NCBI GenBank assembly: GCA_006176705.1
Contig: QRFJ01002303.1
Location: 1 to 64,000, forward strand
From: Cocos nucifera
Lineage: Eukaryota; Streptophyta; Magnoliopsida; Arecales; Arecaceae
Reading direction: 5' to 3'
Length of the DNA: 64,000 bases
The notes beneath the pieces are model-generated. The model was not told where the DNA came from, made no database searches, and saw nothing but the letters and a program-made list of their open reading frames with translations. Within the stretch, counting starts at the first letter, position 1. The number at the start of each line of letters is the position of its first letter. Below are positions 22,302 through 32,593 of the stretch, in pieces. The position numbers were made by a program, and so were the translations under genes.

Positions 22302-23367
22302 ATGGTTCTAAAAATGTTTAGATCTGATTTTAAATTTATTTTAATTCAAAAAATAATTGATTTTAGATGTCACATGAGATGTGATCAGATCTAAAATCAA
22401 AAAAAAAAAAATTAAAATTAAATGATTAGGATCTAAGATTAGAAGATATGCATGACTAGTTCTAGAATAGAATAGTTCTATAGAATAGTCTTGCATGTTT
22501 TCAATTTAATTTGATTAACCCATATTTTAGATCTATTTATTTACTATTTTTTGATATTATAATGGTTATAATAACATCTGAAAAAATAGCAAATAAAATT
22601 ATTTAATTTTAAACATCATATGAGATGTGATTGATGCATGTCTAGACTAGTTGTAGAATAGTTCTACATAGTTGTCTAGATTAGGGTTTATTTTGATAAG
22701 ATCAATTTAAATCTAATTTTTAGATTATTATGAGATAATTTAGATCTAAAAATATGCATGATTTGATACATGAGATGTATGCAAAATATGCCATGATTAG
22801 ATCTACTTTGTATATGAGATATATGATATAGATCTGATACTGTTTTGTAGTATTGAATGTTCCTGATTAAGGCATTCCTCTTGGCCGTCCGGTCATAAGA
22901 ATGAAGAAGGGTTTAAAGGCCCTCTCTTCCCATTCGATGGGGTGTTCTTATGATGTGTAGGGGTGCTGCGTGTTCGTCCTTAATCAGAAATCCAAAACTT
23001 ACTTTCTGCAAAACCCTAGATCCTGAAACCCTAGGATTTATTGTGCATATTTTGTTTATGAACCCTACTTAATTAAGAATTAAGTTTATGGAATATTAAT
23101 TAGGTCTAAAATTGAGAATTTCAGATCTAAGACATATTCATAATACTGGGTTCGGGCTTGGGTAGCTCAATTAGGTCTAAGCGGTTGATCAAACCGAATC
23201 AAGAGTTGGTTAGATGGGATCAACAATGCTTAAATTGACCAGCCTAATAGGATTAAGTCTGGGTCAAGATCGAGTCACGATCAAGCAAGACCTAATTAGG
23301 CTCAGAGGTTAGAGTCTGGATTGTAGGCTAACCCAATTGGTTCTGACTCAACAATTTGGTGTCTAAG

Positions 23368-24158
23368 GTAAGTTTGGCACATACGACCGACTGATTTTTA
23401 ATTGGAAGCTACTCGACCTGAATGCATTCTTGTACGAGTTAATGGCATATTCCTTCCACCGATCTCACTTACCTGGCCATATCTGTTGACACAGTTCTGA
23501 TCTGAGGTGGTCAATAATCCGAGCTAACCCATGCCACTAGGTTAGTCATAATTGTTATGACTAAGCCAAGTCTAGTTTAATGAGACCTGAATCAATTCTC
23601 CCTAAGAAAAGATTAAGTCTGAGGTCTTCCACCATTGTAGATGTGCGGGCCCTTCCCGGGTTGATTGTTCTCGGCTGGATACAGTGGCTCAGTTGCACCG
23701 GGAAAGATGCAACCATGTCTATTAGGCATTGGATGCTATGGGCTGGAGGATGAGTTGGGCTCAATATTTCGGATACGGTGAGAGACTCAATTAGGAATCC
23801 CAGTCTATGCAAATGGTGGGTCTGACTTAACTAAGGAGTGGATCAATATTCTGGATACGGTGAGATTCATGAATTAGAGACCAAGTTTGGGTGCACCATG
23901 ATTAGAGAATCATTGAACAAGAGTTGTTCACTCATTGGCTAACCCATCACCAATAACTGTTAGGTGAGGTGATGAGTCAGTTGGTGAGACCGCACCACCC
24001 ACTAGAAATCATTAATCGTGGAGATTTTCGCATCTCTACAGAGGGAGTGTAGGGATCCGAGAAAATAGTGGGAGCTAATTTGTTTAAAAATAAAATTCCT
24101 AAACAAATTGGTCAAGTCAAAATTACAATATCTAACTAGAATCTTTGACTCTCTACAG
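23368..24158 (+). other. Putative leader intron of F2-b (791 nt)
   Basis: Predicted from sequence only. The donor GTAAGT and acceptor TACAG match plant consensus and the equivalents in F2-a are both kept (donor at 42101, acceptor at 41319-41320 on the minus strand). F1-b shows GTAAAT at 31712 and TTTTTCTTTGTGCAG ending at 32591. Splicing would join the early leader almost directly to the gag ATG. No transcript data seen. Confidence 0.5.
23692..23713 (+). repeat. Leader hairpin with conserved stem
   Basis: GTTGCA / TGCAAC with loop CCGGGAAAGA. The F2-a leader has GTTGC / GCAAC (41758-41778) and F2-c GTTGCA / TGCAAC (53409-53429); loops differ while the stem stays. A role in genome dimerisation or packaging is only a guess. 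Confidence 0.55.
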
Positions 24159-24162
24159 GAAA

Positions 24163-25010
24163 ATGTCTGCGTCCAACCCATTGGCACGTATCCTGGACAC
24201 ACATAGACTGACCGGACCCAATTATAAAGATTGGCTCAGGAACTACAAAATTGTTTTGGGTTCTAAGAAGTTAACCCATGTTTTGGACCAGGACCCTCCC
24301 ACCTTACCAGCCCATCCATCTGTTGAACAGAGAGCGTCTCTGGAAAAATGGATAGACGAAGATAATAAGGCCAGATATTACATGTTGGGCTCGATGTCTG
24401 ATGAGCTCCAGCGCCAACATGAGGATATCGGGACTGCTCGCCAAATGTTGGCTCACCTGCAGGAGATGTTTGGTGAACAGAGTCGCGCAGCCAAATATCA
24501 AGTCACGAAATAACTTTTTAAGGCTAAGATGCGTGATGGGCAGTCAGTCCAAGATCACTGTCTGATAATGATCAAGGACATGGAAGAGCTTGAGAAGCTC
24601 GGTGTGAAGTTGGACTTGGACCTGCAGAATGATATTATTCTGCAATCCTTGACTGATGCATATGGGCAATTCATCATGAATTACCACATGCATAAACTTC
24701 AGAAATTCCTTGGCCGAATTAATGAATATGCTGGTTACCGCTGAGCTTTCTATGAAAGGTTCTAAAGGCTCAGTTCTTGCTATGGAATGGACTTCTTCCA
24801 AAAGAAAGTCTTATGGAAAGAAAAAGAAGTCTGTGAAAAAGCAAAAGGTGGAAGGATCAAAGAAGAAGAAGGCAGAGCCGAAGAAAAAGGCCGATGGCAA
24901 AGGAAAGTGTTTCCATTGCAACAGCGACGGCCATTGGAAGCGGAACTGCCCTACTTACCTGGCCACCCTGAAGAACAAGAAGGAAGGTCCTTCTGGAGGT
25001 ATGCTCGTTA
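24163..25010 (+). pseudogene. F2-b gag (UBN2 type, frameshifted)
   Basis: Capsid-nucleocapsid protein. Start ATG at 24163 in MSASNPLARILDTHRLTGPN; the upstream in-frame MTLYRK would come from the putative intron end. Capsid blocks: HVLDQDPPTLPAHPS, YYMLGSMSDELQRQHED, LQEMFGEQSRAAKYQVTK, then a stop (TAA for the usual Arg codon, 24511), MRDGQSVQDHCLIMIKDM, LTDAYGQFIMNYHMHKL, a frameshift near 24710, LMNMLVTAELSMKGSKGS. A Lys-rich stretch precedes an intact zinc knuckle CFHCNSDGHWKRNC at 24908-24949. Confidence 0.93.
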
Positions 25011-25500
25011 TTGAGTCTAACCTTACGGTTTCTTCTGCATCCAGTTGGGTGCTTGACTCTGGTTCTAGTGCTCATCTGTGCACTTCTATGCAGGGTCTTG
25101 AGGATAGCAGGAGGCTGAGGGATGGAGACATGATCCTACGCTGTCGATAATGGAGCAAGAGTTGCTGCAGTAGCCGTGGGAACATACCCTCTTCGATTAC
25201 CATCTGGTTTAGACTTAGTTTTGAAAGACTGTTATTTTGTGCCTGCAGCTAGCAGGAATTTGATTTCTGTTTCATGCTTAGCACAAGAAGGTTATGTGAT
25301 CACCTTCTTTAAGGACCATTGTAACATTCTTTATGAAAGAAATAAAATTGCAAATGGTTTCCTTATTAATGGTCTTTATCAGCTACATATTGATGTACCT
25401 ATTTTAACTATCGAGCAAAACGTGAATGCCAAACGACCTAGGGATAGTCTAAATGACAGATATCTATGGCACCTGAGACTTAGGTCATATAGCAGAAGAT
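25011..25500 (+). pseudogene. F2-b aspartic protease and linker (frameshifted)
   Basis: SSWVLDSGSSAHLC at about 25040-25080 carries the intact D-S-G active site (Asp at 25055). It continues MQGLEDSRRLRDGDM; a one-base shift near 25137 puts the following ARVAAVAVGTYPLRLPSGL block, CYFVPAASRNLISVSCL and FLINGLYQLHIDVPI in another frame (25176-25480). Copia order places protease between gag and integrase, as here. Confidence 0.9.
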
Positions 25501-26340
25501 AGGATCAACAAATTGGAGAAAAATGGGCTATTGAGTCCATTGACTTTCGAGTCATATCCAACTTGTGAATCTTGTCTTCAAGGCAAAATGACTAAACTCC
25601 CTTTTGTAGGACATGGGGAAAGGGCCACAGATCTCCTTGCCCTAGTACATACTGATGTGTGCGGCCCATTTGATGTGCCGGCTAGAGGCAATTTTGTCTA
25701 CTTCATTACCTTTACCGATGATCTGTCTAGGTATGGGTATGTGTATCTTATGAGACACAAGTCTGAAGCTTTTGAAAAGTTCAAAGAATTCAGACATGAA
25801 GTAGAAAAACAAACAGGAAAACCCATTAAGGTTCTTCGATCAGATCGAGGAGGTGAATACCTTAGCCGGAATTCCTAGACTATCTAAAGGAAAATGGCAT
25901 AGTCTCTCAATGGACTCCACCAGGAACACCTCAACTCAACGGGTTTTCAGAATGGAGAAATCGGACTCTATTAGGATATGGTTCGATCCATGATGAGCTT
26001 CACAGACCTCCCTGATTTTCTTTGGGGACACTCATTGTTAACTTCAATTTATCTACTGAATAGGGTTCCCTCTAAAACCGTTCCTACCACACCGTATGAG
26101 ATATGGCACGGTAAGAAACCAAGTCTGAGTCATCTCAGAATTTGGGGTTGTCCGGCTCATGTCAAAAGACAACAAGCGGACAAGTTAGAGTTTAGGTCCT
26201 TTAGAGCTCGATTCATAGGATATCCTAAAGAGTCATTAGGATACTATTTCTACATTCCAGAAGACCACAATGTGATTGTGAGTCGACATGCCATCTTTCT
26301 TGAAAAATAGTTTATTCAAGATAGCGGCATTGGAAAATAG
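25460..26340 (+). pseudogene. F2-b integrase (frameshifted)
   Basis: RYLWHLRL before a frameshift, then HIAEDRINKLEKNGLL and CESCLQGKMTKLPF give the HHCC zinc module. Core: LVHTDVCGPF (Asp), VLRSDRGGEYL (Asp), then a shift near 25873 and TPQLNGFSEWRNRTLL with the catalytic Glu, altered from the usual GVSERRN. Downstream 25978-26310: MVRSMMSFTDLPDFLWGHS, SHLRIWGCPAHVKRQQ, FIGYPKESLGYYFYIPED. Ends at a stop at 26308-26310. Confidence 0.92.
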
Positions 26341-26399
26341 ATCAAGCTTGATGAGAAAGTCTCACAAGTGGAACGAGCTAAGGACCAAGTGGAACCAAA

Positions 26400-27720
26400 T
26401 CAGTTTGAGCCAATAAGAACACTACCTCCTCCACCTCGTAGATCGGAAAAGAGTTTTCCCATCCCCCTGAGAGATACTTAGGTATTATTTCAGAGAAAGT
26501 AGAGGAAATGTTCCTCGTAGGTAATGGTGCTCATGGTGATGATCCCAAAACCTACAATGAGGCGATATCAGATATCGACTCCGAGAAATGGCTAGAGGCA
26601 ATGCAGTCAGAAATTGACTCGATGCACTCAAACCAAGTCTGGACCTTGGTAGATCCACCAGAAGGTATAGTACCTATTGGATGTAAATGGATCTTCAAGA
26701 GAAAGATTGGTGCAGATGGGAATGTGGAGACATTCAAGGCTAGACTAGTGGCAAAAGGTTATAGTCAACGCGAAGGCATTGACTATCAGGATACCTTTTT
26801 CCCAGTGGCTATGCTAAAATCCATCCGCACATTGCTTGCCGTTGCAGCCTATTTCGATTATGAAATATGGCAAATGGACGTGAAAACGGCATTCCTAAAT
26901 GGATATCTTGAGGAAGATATCTATATGGAACAGCCGCTAGGTTTCACATCCAGTGATACTGATCACAAGGTTTGCAAGCTGCAAAGGTCCATATATGGAC
27001 TTAAGCAAGCATCTCGGAGCTGGAACACTCGTTTCAATGATGTGATCAAAAAGTTTGGTTTCATCAAAAATGAAGAGGAACCATGTGTTTTCAAAAAGGG
27101 TCAGTGGGAGCGCTGTTGTCTTCCTCGTATTGTACGTGGATGACATCCTCCTTATTGGGAATGATATTCCCATGTTGACGATCAGTCAAAATATGGTTGT
27201 CCAAGGAATTCTCCATGAAAGACCTAGGTGAAGCATCCTTTATTCTAGGAATTAAGGTCTATAGGGATAGACCGAATAGGATGCTAGGACTTTCACAGAA
27301 GATGTACATAGAGGAAGTACTAAAGAGGTTTAGTATGGAAAACTCTAAGAGGGGATTAATACCCTTCAGACATGGTATTCATCTTTCCAAGAAGATGTGC
27401 CCTAGCACACCTGAGGAAATAGAACGCATGAGCAAGATCCCTTATGCTTCTGCAATAGGGAGCCTCATGTATGCCATGCTATGTACACGACCTGATATAG
27501 CCCATGCTGTGAGTGTCACAAGCAGATATCAGTCAAATCCAGGTGAAGAACACTGGACTTCTGTGAAATGTATCCTTAAGTACTTGAGAAGAACTAAGGA
27601 TATAATGTTGATCTTTGGTAATGGAGAACTCCAAGTCCAGGGATACACAGACTCGGATTTCATGTCTGATATAGATGATCGAAAGTCGACATCTGAGTCT
27701 GTTTGTGTGCAATGGTGGTG
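26400..27720 (+). pseudogene. F2-b reverse transcriptase (YVDD intact, frameshifted)
   Basis: Starts after the PPPPRRSEK linker. 26508-27100: WLEAMQSEIDSMHSNQVW, GCKWIFKRKIGADG, RLVAKGYSQREGIDYQDTF, IWQMDVKTAFLNGYLEEDI (first Asp), SIYGLKQASRSWNTRFND. One extra base near 27100 shifts the frame; FLVLYVDDILLIGNDIPM follows with intact YVDD at 27133-27144; a second shift near 27186; then EFSMKDLGEASFILGIKVY, YASAIGSLMYAMLCTRPDI and SVTSRYQSNPGEEHW at 27197-27754. Motifs are otherwise the best preserved of the window. Confidence 0.93.
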
Positions 27721-27932
27721 CTGTCAGCTAGAAGAGTTCCAAGCAGAACGGTGATACCACCTCATCCAGCGATTACCTCGAGAAGGGTTACGTCGAGGTC
27801 AAGAGAGTCGACTCCGTAGATAATGTGGCAGACCCACTTACAAAGCCGTTGGGCCAGCAGAAGTTCGAAGCCCACCTTGAAGAAGATGGGACTTAGACTT
27901 GTAGCCAATTGGCTTTAGGACAAGTGGGAGAT
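27640..27932 (+). pseudogene. F2-b RNase H (196-bp deletion of catalytic part) and polypurine tract
   Basis: GYTDSDFMSDIDDRKS keeps the first catalytic Asp. After a garbled ...CQLEEFQAER the sequence jumps at 27749-27757 to the end of the domain (YLEKGYVEVKRVDSVDNVAD, DPLTKPLG). Compared with F2-d (56847-57043) about 196 bp are gone, including the Glu of MEAEY and the Asp of YCDNNG. The breakpoint lies in CGGTGATA/CGGCGATA, a near-identical short repeat. The polypurine tract AAGTGGGAG is at 27922-27930. Confidence 0.9.
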
Positions 27933-28708
27933 TGTTAGATATATGTGCCCTAGAAGCCAGAATTGGCTGACACTTGTAATACACTTCTAGGGGCAAAATT
28001 ATAATTTTGACTAAAATCAATAAATGGGTTATTTTCTATCACATATGTGTATTTAGTGTCTGTGATACATCCTTTGAGTTAATGGTAATGATAATTCATA
28101 TTTTCAAGAGTTGAAAATTTAAGACATGAATAATCATTATTAACTCATAAATTGCTCCTGACCATAGGATCATCACGAGGATGGTGATTGATCCGGAAGG
28201 TTGGTGTACAATCGCTTCTCTTTAGTAGATGAGTCTTGAGTCTACGGTGTGGAGACACCGGAGCGAGAGTACAGGTACTCGTTAGAGAATGAGGGCACTG
28301 AGCGTGACCACCTCGAGTAGTCATTAGGGAGTCTACCTTCTCGTCAATGACTGACTCGATGCTGCAGTAGTGTGTCTGGTTCTTTGACCTGAGGTGCATC
28401 GGCAGTTCACCTTGAGGGTGTTATAGTTTGACTACACCATTACTCGGTCTCCTAGCCATATGGAACCCTGAGGTGTATGTTGGCTATAGCATGTTCATTG
28501 TAGGAACTGGATGGCATCAAGATGGAATCTATCTACCTCGGTGGTAGAGGAGCAGCCCTATGATAATCATGAGAATCAAGTCCAGAAGCCCATGGCCATG
28601 GCAGAGTGAAATAATAGAAAGAGTTTCTATTTAGATTTTCACATTGGACTCGAATCGAATGATTACATCATATGACAGAAACTAGGGTTTGACGAGTTTA
28701 CCTTAACC

Positions 28709-28975
28709 CTAATCTGATCGGGGCTCAAGATAGAAGAACTTAATCACACAGGTAGCTGCACCAAGAGGTTCGCATTCAGCTCTGATGGGTTGCCACCATA
28801 TACTGCTAGGTGTCACTGGTGGATTTTGGGAGCAATTAGAATGATTTAGATGATCGATCATTCTAGCTGTTCGAATCAGAAGAGTTCTGATCCATCGAAA
28901 GGAGTTTCGATGATGTCGATGATAGAGATCATGACATATCCCATTACCATACAGAACTGAACCTAACTGGGTCAC
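28709..28975 (-). other. Antisense open frame in F2-b LTR (unknown, probably non-coding)
   Basis: An 88-codon frame on the strand opposite to LTR transcription; it ends around FFYLEP. Related frames sit in F2-a (18347-18583, 44270-44608 plus strand; 12026-12262 in contig copy 1) and, without a start, in F2-c (about 47950-48120) and F2-d (about 57940-58140). Common motifs: CHDL, FRWIRT, DHxNHSNCSQN, IWWQPI. No signal peptide, membrane segment or known domain is recognised. It may be chance carried by shared ancestry. Confidence 0.35.
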
Positions 28976-29433
28976 ACAAACAAGGGTTTGAATCTGGTGA
29001 TCATCAATTGAACTGATCTAGTTCAATTGATCTGAATGAGATTCAATTAGGTTCAAGGAAATCGTGCTAGCACTCGATTGAACCTAACGTTCTTCTTTTG
29101 CTATCATAAATAAGTTGTCCTGTCTGAGCCAAAGGAGTTTGTGCTCAATCAGAGGCCTTCATATGGTCTGACTGGAGGTTGTCCAAGTCAGAAAAGGTTG
29201 TCTTATTTTATAAGACATTACCTGCCATTTTTGGTCACCTGCCATTTCTTGTTCTTTGACTTTGGTCAAAAGTCTACCTTTGACTGGTCAAACATTGACC
29301 ATTGACACTTTGACTTTTGACCACATGTCATGCACCTATTGGAGAGCTGGTGGGGGCCTGTCCCCCTGCCAGAACCTGGCAAGGAAGAAGGGCGCACGCC
29401 ACCCTAGGCGTGTGCCCAAGTTGGAGGCGCCTA

Positions 29434-29458
29434 GGAGTCCTTGTTGGACAAGGACTCC
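29434..29458. repeat. F2-b 3' LTR U3 hairpin (perfect)
   Basis: GGAGTCCTTGT / ACAAGGACTCC, 11-bp stem, TGG loop, 172 bp upstream of the TATA box. Confidence 0.88.
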
Positions 29459-29629
29459 ATCTCCTTTTTGGATTCCAATTAGAGTTCTTCTAAGAACCAA
29501 CTTTGACTGGTCTTAGGCGCCCTCTAAGGAGGAATCCAGGGGACTCTATTCCCACCAATCAGATTTAGATCTGATTTCACAAAGGGTTGTGATTGGTTGG
29601 GAAGAAGAGGAGTTGGATCACAGTTAGTC

Positions 29630-29637
29630 TATAAATA
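29630..29637 (+). promoter_or_regulatory. F2-b 3' LTR TATA box
   Basis: TATAAATA in the context GTCTATAAATAAGACCC. In a 3' LTR it could drive transcription outward into F1-b sequence. Confidence 0.6.
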
Positions 29638-30213
29638 AGACCCTGTACACCCAACTCAGATTATGATGAAGATTGAGAGTTCCCCATGCCCCAAGGCTGC
29701 CTCTCCTCCTCTTCCTCCATGCCAAACCTTCTTTCTCCCTCTCCTCTCCACATCCAAAAGGTTTTGGATCTTGGTTGGTGCGATTCCAGATCAAGAGAAA
29801 GGCGATCAAAAGCTAGAAGGCTGCACTGCTACAAAGGACGACTGCTGATCTTCAAAAGGAGTTTTGAAGATCCTCTAGATCAGATCTAGATCTGATTTTT
29901 GGAGACGTGATAGAGAAGAAGAGGATCTCCAGATCCAGCCCGAGTGGATACCGGTAGAGGCTAGGCGCTTGCGTGGCTAGATCCAGAACCTTTCGCTGCA
30001 TACAGGATCATCAACAGGATAATAGGATTACCCAAATCAGGTAAATTAAATTTGATTTAATTTATCCTTATTTATTTTATTTATTAAAATAATATTAATC
30101 AGATCTGAAACATCCCAGATCTGATACAAATCAAAGAGAAAAGTTTTGAAATATATCTCTTGATTTGATCAGATCTGAACGAATCTAGACTGAAAAATCA
30201 GGATTTCCCTTCA

Positions 30214-30854
30214 GAGGGTCCTTGGGTGTGGGGGTTCTATAGGCACCAAACTAGGTGTCTCGGTGAGAAAAAAGAGAAGAAGAAGAGGATCTTCTTCTAG
30301 GGCTATTTTATTTTCAATCTCTCCTCATCCTTTTGAGCTTTTTCTGAGAGAGACTTAGATTAGTAAACTCTCATCTTCCTTCTCATATTTTGGAGAGTCC
30401 AAATTTTGAAGAAGGGAGCATCGGATCGACCATCGAAGAAGGATCAGCAGATACTAGCATGCTGTACTGATTTCTTGCATCGAACTTCAGATCAGAGATC
30501 GTAGGCTCGTGTGGACGACTCCTAGAAATCGAATGCATGTGTGGCTCACGACTTTATCCTCAAGTCTAGATCAATAAGTTAGAATGTCTAACTTACTCAG
30601 GTAATAGATCTGATCTATTAACTTCATACCTGCATTTGATATAGTGTAGATCTAGGTTGATTTGATCAACCTTTTACTTTCTTATTTGATTTTAATTTTT
30701 GATTTAATATCATGCCTTGATCATATAATAGATCTAAGATCTAGATGTTTACATATTTATTTAAATAAATATTTAATTTATTTTTATCTTTCACTGCAAG
30801 ATCTTGAAAAAGTTTTCAAGATCTACCTATAAAATCCTAGATCTGGTTCCTTCA
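30214..30854 (+). repeat. F1-b 5' LTR, last fragment
   Basis: Colinear with about 38413-39008 of the 3' LTR, ending GGTTCCTTCA. It starts exactly where the F2-b LTR ends, so this is the right flank of the F2-b insertion (gaggg). Confidence 0.9.
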
Positions 30855-30856
30855 AT

Positions 30857-30867
30857 TGGTATCAGAG
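30857..30867 (+). promoter_or_regulatory. F1-b primer binding site (initiator tRNA-Met)
   Basis: TGGTATCAGAG, two bases after the LTR end; the next bases AA replace the usual CC. Confidence 0.9.
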
Positions 30868-32593
30868 AAAGATTGTTATTACATGATTTTTCTGCATGTT
30901 TAGATTATTTCACAAATTAAATCTAATTTATAATTTAATTATTAAATTTAAAATTAAAAAAAAAATTAGATCTCATGAACTGTCATAAGGTTGTCCTGTT
31001 GTAAGGTTTACCCCTTACAGTGAATATGTTGTCCTAGTATGTGCTGATCTAAAATATTGATCATAAAATTTTAAATTAGATCTAAGAGATTTTATGATCT
31101 GATTAAAAATATTTTAATCTAATTTTAATTTTCATAAATATATTAGATTTGATCTAGAATGATTTATGATTGATAATTATTGAAACTGTTTCAATTATAT
31201 CAACCTGTTTAGATTAGATCTAAAGTAGATTTATGTTTATGTTACTTGCATATTGATTATGAATCAAACATGCAACTTGATTGGTAGAACCATGTTGTAA
31301 AAATATTTTACAAATAGAAAAACTATTTTTGAAAAGCCAAACCCCAACCCTCAGCCCAAAACTTAATTAAGAATTAAGAAGTTGTTTGATTAAGTTCTAG
31401 GATTGTAAATTGAAGATCCTATGACATGAATCATAACACATTGGGTTAATGGGTTAGTGGATATTAGGTCTATTAATTAGGTTAGACCTAGGGTTAGATT
31501 AAAGAATGGACTTAATTAGAGAATTGACTAAATCTAATCAATTGTTGTCTTAGATTAGGTCAAGGATTCTCTAGATCAATTGCAATAATTATAGTTGGTG
31601 AAGTCCATGTCTTTAATAAGATCCAAGATGGACTTGATTCTTGATTACGCGGTCTAGCACGAACTGTTAGGTTGATCTAATTGAAACTAATTAAATTAGT
31701 TGGCGTCTAAGGTAAATCAGACCAGTGATTTTTAATTGGCAGCTCGCTTATCTAGCCATTTTTTATGGTGTTTAAGGCAAGCCTAGCAGACCCTTCCATT
31801 GATCGAACTTACCTGGCCTCTTGGTGAGATTATGTTTTGATCAGATCGCTTAACTATTCAAGCTGTCCCATGTCAGCTAGGTAAATTAGTTTGACTGATT
31901 TAGGTGCTTCTAGACCAACCTATTAATGATCTACCTTAAGCTAACTTGGTGAAGTTAGTGGGAGGATCATTACAAGCTGGTTAATCTGACCTACTCACTT
32001 CTATAAATTAAATTCTCTAAAATTATTAGGTCCCTAAAATGAAATAGTTATATGATAACTGGATCATAGCCTCCCATTAAAGTGGATGATAATGAGTCTA
32101 TTAGTTGGATAATCATTGGAGGCCCAAAGACCTGGTGCTTATCGATTGATGGAATTATCACTCATTATATGATCTCTTGGATACATCTTTCTAAATGGTG
32201 GTCAGGTGGGCCAACCAAAGTTAGGCCTGATCATTTGTTGGTTGGATGGATCAAGTATGGTTATGTTAATGGTTGGACCTAATTGGACCCTTTTCTAAGA
32301 AGGCCAAAGCCAACTGATCAGGGTCCGGGGCAAAATTTAATTACTAAAAATTATTCAAAAAAATAATTGGTTATGAACCTACCCTTAGATGTACATGGGT
32401 GGGCCAACCAATACTGTGCTCGTGTACAATCTATGTGGATTCTAGTACCCACTAAGGAATTAGGGTAATTACTCAAATTGAAGGTAAAGACTATGAATTT
32501 GAAAAAAATAGGAGAAACCTTTTGATTAAAGTCTAAATCTTTAGATTTAATAAATTAATTACTAATTAGATTTTGGTTTTTCTTTGTGCAGAC
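30868..32593 (+). other. F1-b untranslated leader (1.73 kb) with putative intron
   Basis: No protein frame of note. 31700-31900 is recognisably homologous to the F2 leader (GTCTAAGGTAA, GATTTTTAATTGG, CCTTCCA, ACTTACCTGGCC), although F1 and F2 LTRs and gag differ strongly. Putative intron 31712-32591: donor AAG|GTAAAT, branch-point-like CTAAT at 32562-32566, acceptor TTTTTCTTTGTGCAG, then AC and the gag ATG. Confidence 0.65.

Larger units (their letters stand above)
22302..24162 (+). other. F2-b untranslated leader (1.86 kb) with putative intron
   Basis: No protein frame; unusually long for a copia leader. Contains a consensus 5' splice site AAG|GTAAGT (intron start 23368), a CTAAC branch-point-like sequence at 24132-24136 and a 3' splice site CTCTACAG (AG at 24157-24158) four bases before the gag ATG. 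Also a short hairpin at 23692-23713 and a direct repeat around GGATACGGTGAGA (near 23770 and 23852). Leaders of F2-a and F2-c are homologous. Confidence 0.7.
21369..30213 (+). mobile_element. F2-b: copia element (+), youngest of the stack
   Basis: 5' LTR fragment 21369-22286, primer site 22289, leader, gag 24163, protease, integrase, RT, RNase H remnant, polypurine tract and complete 3' LTR 27933-30213. It lies within the F1-b 5' LTR: F1 LTR sequence resumes at 30214. LTR halves differ by only about 3-5% by eye, the lowest in the window. Zinc knuckle, protease DSG and RT YVDD are intact, but frameshifts and a RNase H deletion make it non-autonomous. Confidence 0.9.
27933..30213 (+). repeat. 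F2-b 3' LTR (complete, 2281 bp)
   Basis: TGTTAGATATATGTGCCC ... CCCTTCA. Carries a perfect hairpin (29434-29458), TATA box (29630-29637) and an antisense open frame (28709-28975 complement). Serves as the reference F2 LTR for this annotation. Confidence 0.93.

Noticed and set aside
29256..29889. Plus-strand Pro/Ser-rich frames with CPKAASPPLPPC-like text, also at 21412-21597
   Set aside because: They lie in F2 LTR U3-R, change frame between LTR copies and have no domain; the apparent coding look comes from a C-rich promoter-proximal tract.
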